Shown here in pieces: positions 62,407 through 64,000 of a DNA stretch of 64,000 nucleotides (positions within the stretch are counted from its first letter, which is position 1; each line of letters begins with the position of its first letter). The notes below the pieces were generated by a model. That model ran no database searches and had not been told where the DNA came from. It saw only the letters and a program-made list of their open reading frames with translations. A program made the translations under genes and the position numbers. This DNA comes from Cellulomonas fengjieae (GTDB lineage: Bacteria > Actinomycetota > Actinomycetes > Actinomycetales > Cellulomonadaceae), in contig NZ_CP074404.1 in NCBI RefSeq assembly GCF_018388465.1, forward strand, positions 992,001-1,056,000, in the 5' to 3' direction.

Positions 62407-64000
62407 TCACGCCAGATCGAAGAACCGGTCGAAGAACGCGGTCAACCGGTCGATGACCGCCTGTTTTTTGGCTCCGTGGCTAGAGCCCTTCGCGAACCGG
62501 GAGATTGGAGGCAGGATCTGCGTGATGGCGGTGCCCGTGCCACGTACCTGCCCGTCGCGGAAGGCGGTGTCGACGAAGGCGCGGGTCTGCTCGGGCCGGA
62601 GGTTCTCCTCGGTGATGATCCGTGCGAGCTCGGCCTCGCGCTTGGCTGCGACGTAGGCGCGCCACTCCTCGGCCACGTCCTCGTCGATGGACACCCGGTC
62701 GACGAACTCCTCGATGAGGTCCTTCTTGTTGCGCAGCGACGGGCTGGAGTCGACGGCGCGGTCGATGGCCGCCTTGATCTCCTTGTCATCCCCGTCACCC
62801 TTGGCGGCCCGGTACTGCTCGACGAGCATGAGGATGTAGTCGACGTTGATCTCGACCTGCTTGATCAACTCGATCTCGAAGACGACGTCGTCGTTGATCG
62901 ACTCCCGATCGGCGCCATCCGTGCGGCGGAAGGCCTGGTAGAGGTCCAGGTAGATCGACTGGTAGTCCTGCAGGTCACGGTCCGACAGGATCTGGCTGCC
63001 GGCGAAGTCGTCGAACGACACCAGGATGTTGCGCAGCCGCAGCAGGGCCCCGAACAGCGCGATGAAGTCCTTCTGCGCCTGCTCCCCGATGATCTGCTGT
63101 CCGAGCGGGAACCGCTCGCGCAGCTCGGTGACCTTCTCGGCGTACTCGTCGAAGTACTCCCCGTAGGGCTTGAGCAGCACGATGCCGGCAGCGTCCTTGT
63201 TGCCGAACAGCGCAATCGCGTCGTTCGTCTCGGTCTCCAGGTCCCGGAACGAGACGATGTTGCCGTAGGTCTTGACCGAGTTGAGGATGCGGTTGGTCCG
63301 CGAGTAGGCCTGGATCAGGCCGTGGGCGCGCAGGTTCTTGTCCACCCACAGCGTGTTCAGCGTGGTGGCGTCGAACCCGGTGAGGAACATGTTGACGACG
63401 ATGACCAGGTCGACCTCACGGTTCTTCATCCGCAGCGACAAATCCTGATAGTAGTTCTGGAAGCCGTCCGCGCTCGTGTCGTACGAGGTGCCGAACATGT
63501 CGTTGTAGTCCTGGATGGCGTCCTCGAGGAAGTCGCGCGACGAGCGGTCCAGGAGATCGGTCTCGAACTCCTCCTCGCCGAGCAGCCCTGCGCCAGTCTC
63601 GTCCTCGGCCTCGTTGGGTGCGTAGGAGTAGATGAGCGCGACCTTGAGCCGCTTCGCCTCCGGCAGGTCGGCCTGGAGGCGGCCGAACATGTTGTAGTAG
63701 ATCTTCGCTGCCTCGATGGACGCCGTCGCGAAGAGGGCGTTGAAGCCGGCAACGCGACGGTCCTTGAGGGCGTAGGTCTGGTTGCGCTTGGTCTTCTGGT
63801 CGAAGTGGTCGATCACGTACTGCGTGACCTGCCGCACGCGGGAGGTGTCGAGCAGCGCACGCTCGGTGTCGATCGCAGAGACCTGCTTGTCGACGACCGC
63901 GCCGACCTTGACGGTGTTGACGTAGTCGATGCGGAAGGGCAGGACGTTCTTGTCGCTGATCGCGTCGACGATCGTGTACGTGTGCAGCTTGTCGCCGAAC
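62407..64000 (-). CDS. hsdR: Type I restriction enzyme R subunit (HsdR), 3' part
   Basis: The last 530 or so residues of an HsdR motor subunit; the frame stays open to the window edge, so a GTG at 63837 is internal. LVIVVNMFLTGFDATTLNTLWVDK and IQAYSRTNRILNS are helicase motifs V and VI. The C-terminal helical domain that contacts HsdM follows (about the last 300 residues). HsdR translocates DNA and cuts it with an endonuclease domain that would lie upstream. The gene ends 70 bases from ssrA. hsdM and hsdS are not in view. Confidence 0.9.
   Translation of the reverse strand, partial: FGDKLHTYTIVDAISDKNVLPFRIDYVNTVKVGAVVDKQVSAIDTERALLDTSRVRQVTQYVIDHFDQKTKRNQTYALKDRRVAGFNALFATASIEAAKIYYNMFGRLQADLPEAKRLKVALIYSYAPNEAEDETGAGLLGEEEFETDLLDRSSRDFLEDAIQDYNDMFGTSYDTSADGFQNYYQDLSLRMKNREVDLVIVVNMFLTGFDATTLNTLWVDKNLRAHGLIQAYSRTNRILNSVKTYGNIVSFRDLETETNDAIALFGNKDAAGIVLLKPYGEYFDEYAEKVTELRERFPLGQQIIGEQAQKDFIALFGALLRLRNILVSFDDFAGSQILSDRDLQDYQSIYLDLYQAFRRTDGADRESINDDVVFEIELIKQVEINVDYILMLVEQYRAAKGDGDDKEIKAAIDRAVDSSPSLRNKKDLIEEFVDRVSIDEDVAEEWRAYVAAKREAELARIITEENLRPEQTRAFVDTAFRDGQVRGTGTAITQILPPISRFAKGSSHGAKKQAVIDRLTAFFDRFFDLA

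Overview
This 64-kb window is chromosomal DNA from a very GC-rich actinobacterium. The gene content, the codon use with G or C at almost every third position, the mycothiol-type SigH/RsrA pair, the Kgd-type 2-oxoglutarate enzyme, the 24-residue ribosomal protein bL37 and the absence of a prfB frameshift all point to the order Micrococcales. Cellulomonas or a close relative is my best guess, by inference only. Genes are packed tightly, with many ATGA, GTGA and TGATG start/stop overlaps. No non-coding gap exceeds about 300 bases apart from the ssrA locus.

Layout. 1-5.1 kb: a cut-off lipoate ligase-like gene, a minus-strand cluster (CPBP protease-like, XRE regulator, small membrane proteins, two DUF202 proteins), then YggS, YbaK and YccF. 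5.1-14.5 kb: a DUF3516 helicase divergent from rnhA, a DUF2236 oxygenase with a class I amidotransferase, a lipoprotein, a 3-methyladenine glycosylase-like gene, an ECF sigma factor with a membrane partner, and an acyltransferase-like membrane protein. 14.6-19.8 kb: methyltransferases, an FAH-family hydrolase, an RmlC-like epimerase, gltX and a HAD phosphatase. 19.9-26.7 kb: hisN, rsgA, aroA, a DoxX-like protein and bfrB on the minus strand, divergent from sigH-rsrA; then bL37 and an orphan pilT. 26.7-36.5 kb: an SGNH-like protein lacking its catalytic Ser and His, a DJ-1/AraC regulator, kgd, an ABC-2 exporter and a two-component system. 36.5-41.6 kb: a structured leader before two CNNM/CorC-type transporters, a VanY-like carboxypeptidase and an aldose epimerase. 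41.7-46.4 kb: a seven-gene tad pilus operon. 46.4-53.9 kb: prfB and a ChvE/MmsA/MmsB sugar ABC transporter with a ROK regulator and an extra ATPase. 54-60.4 kb: ftsE, ftsX, an M23 peptidase, smpB, a DUF2207 protein and a LigC-type DNA ligase. 60.5-64 kb: a PAS protein coupled to a soluble chemoreceptor, ssrA (tmRNA), and the 3' part of a type I restriction hsdR gene running off the window.

How the parts fit. ftsE-ftsX-M23 looks like a cell-division hydrolase and its activator. smpB and ssrA, about 5 kb apart, form the trans-translation system. The aroA/rsgA/hisN and sigH/rsrA groups sit back to back. The tad genes are in assembly order: ATPase, two platform proteins, pilin, three TadE/G-like pseudopilins.

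The most notable regulatory signal is a GGAAT-N18-GTT promoter placed so that its transcript would start close to an in-frame ATG 59 codons upstream of the usual sigH start. This predicts a long sigH isoform. A second pattern is that about seventeen genes have a -10 hexamer 5-8 bases before the start codon, which suggests widespread leaderless mRNAs. Start codons were chosen by overlap, RBS and this -10 spacing. No database search was possible.
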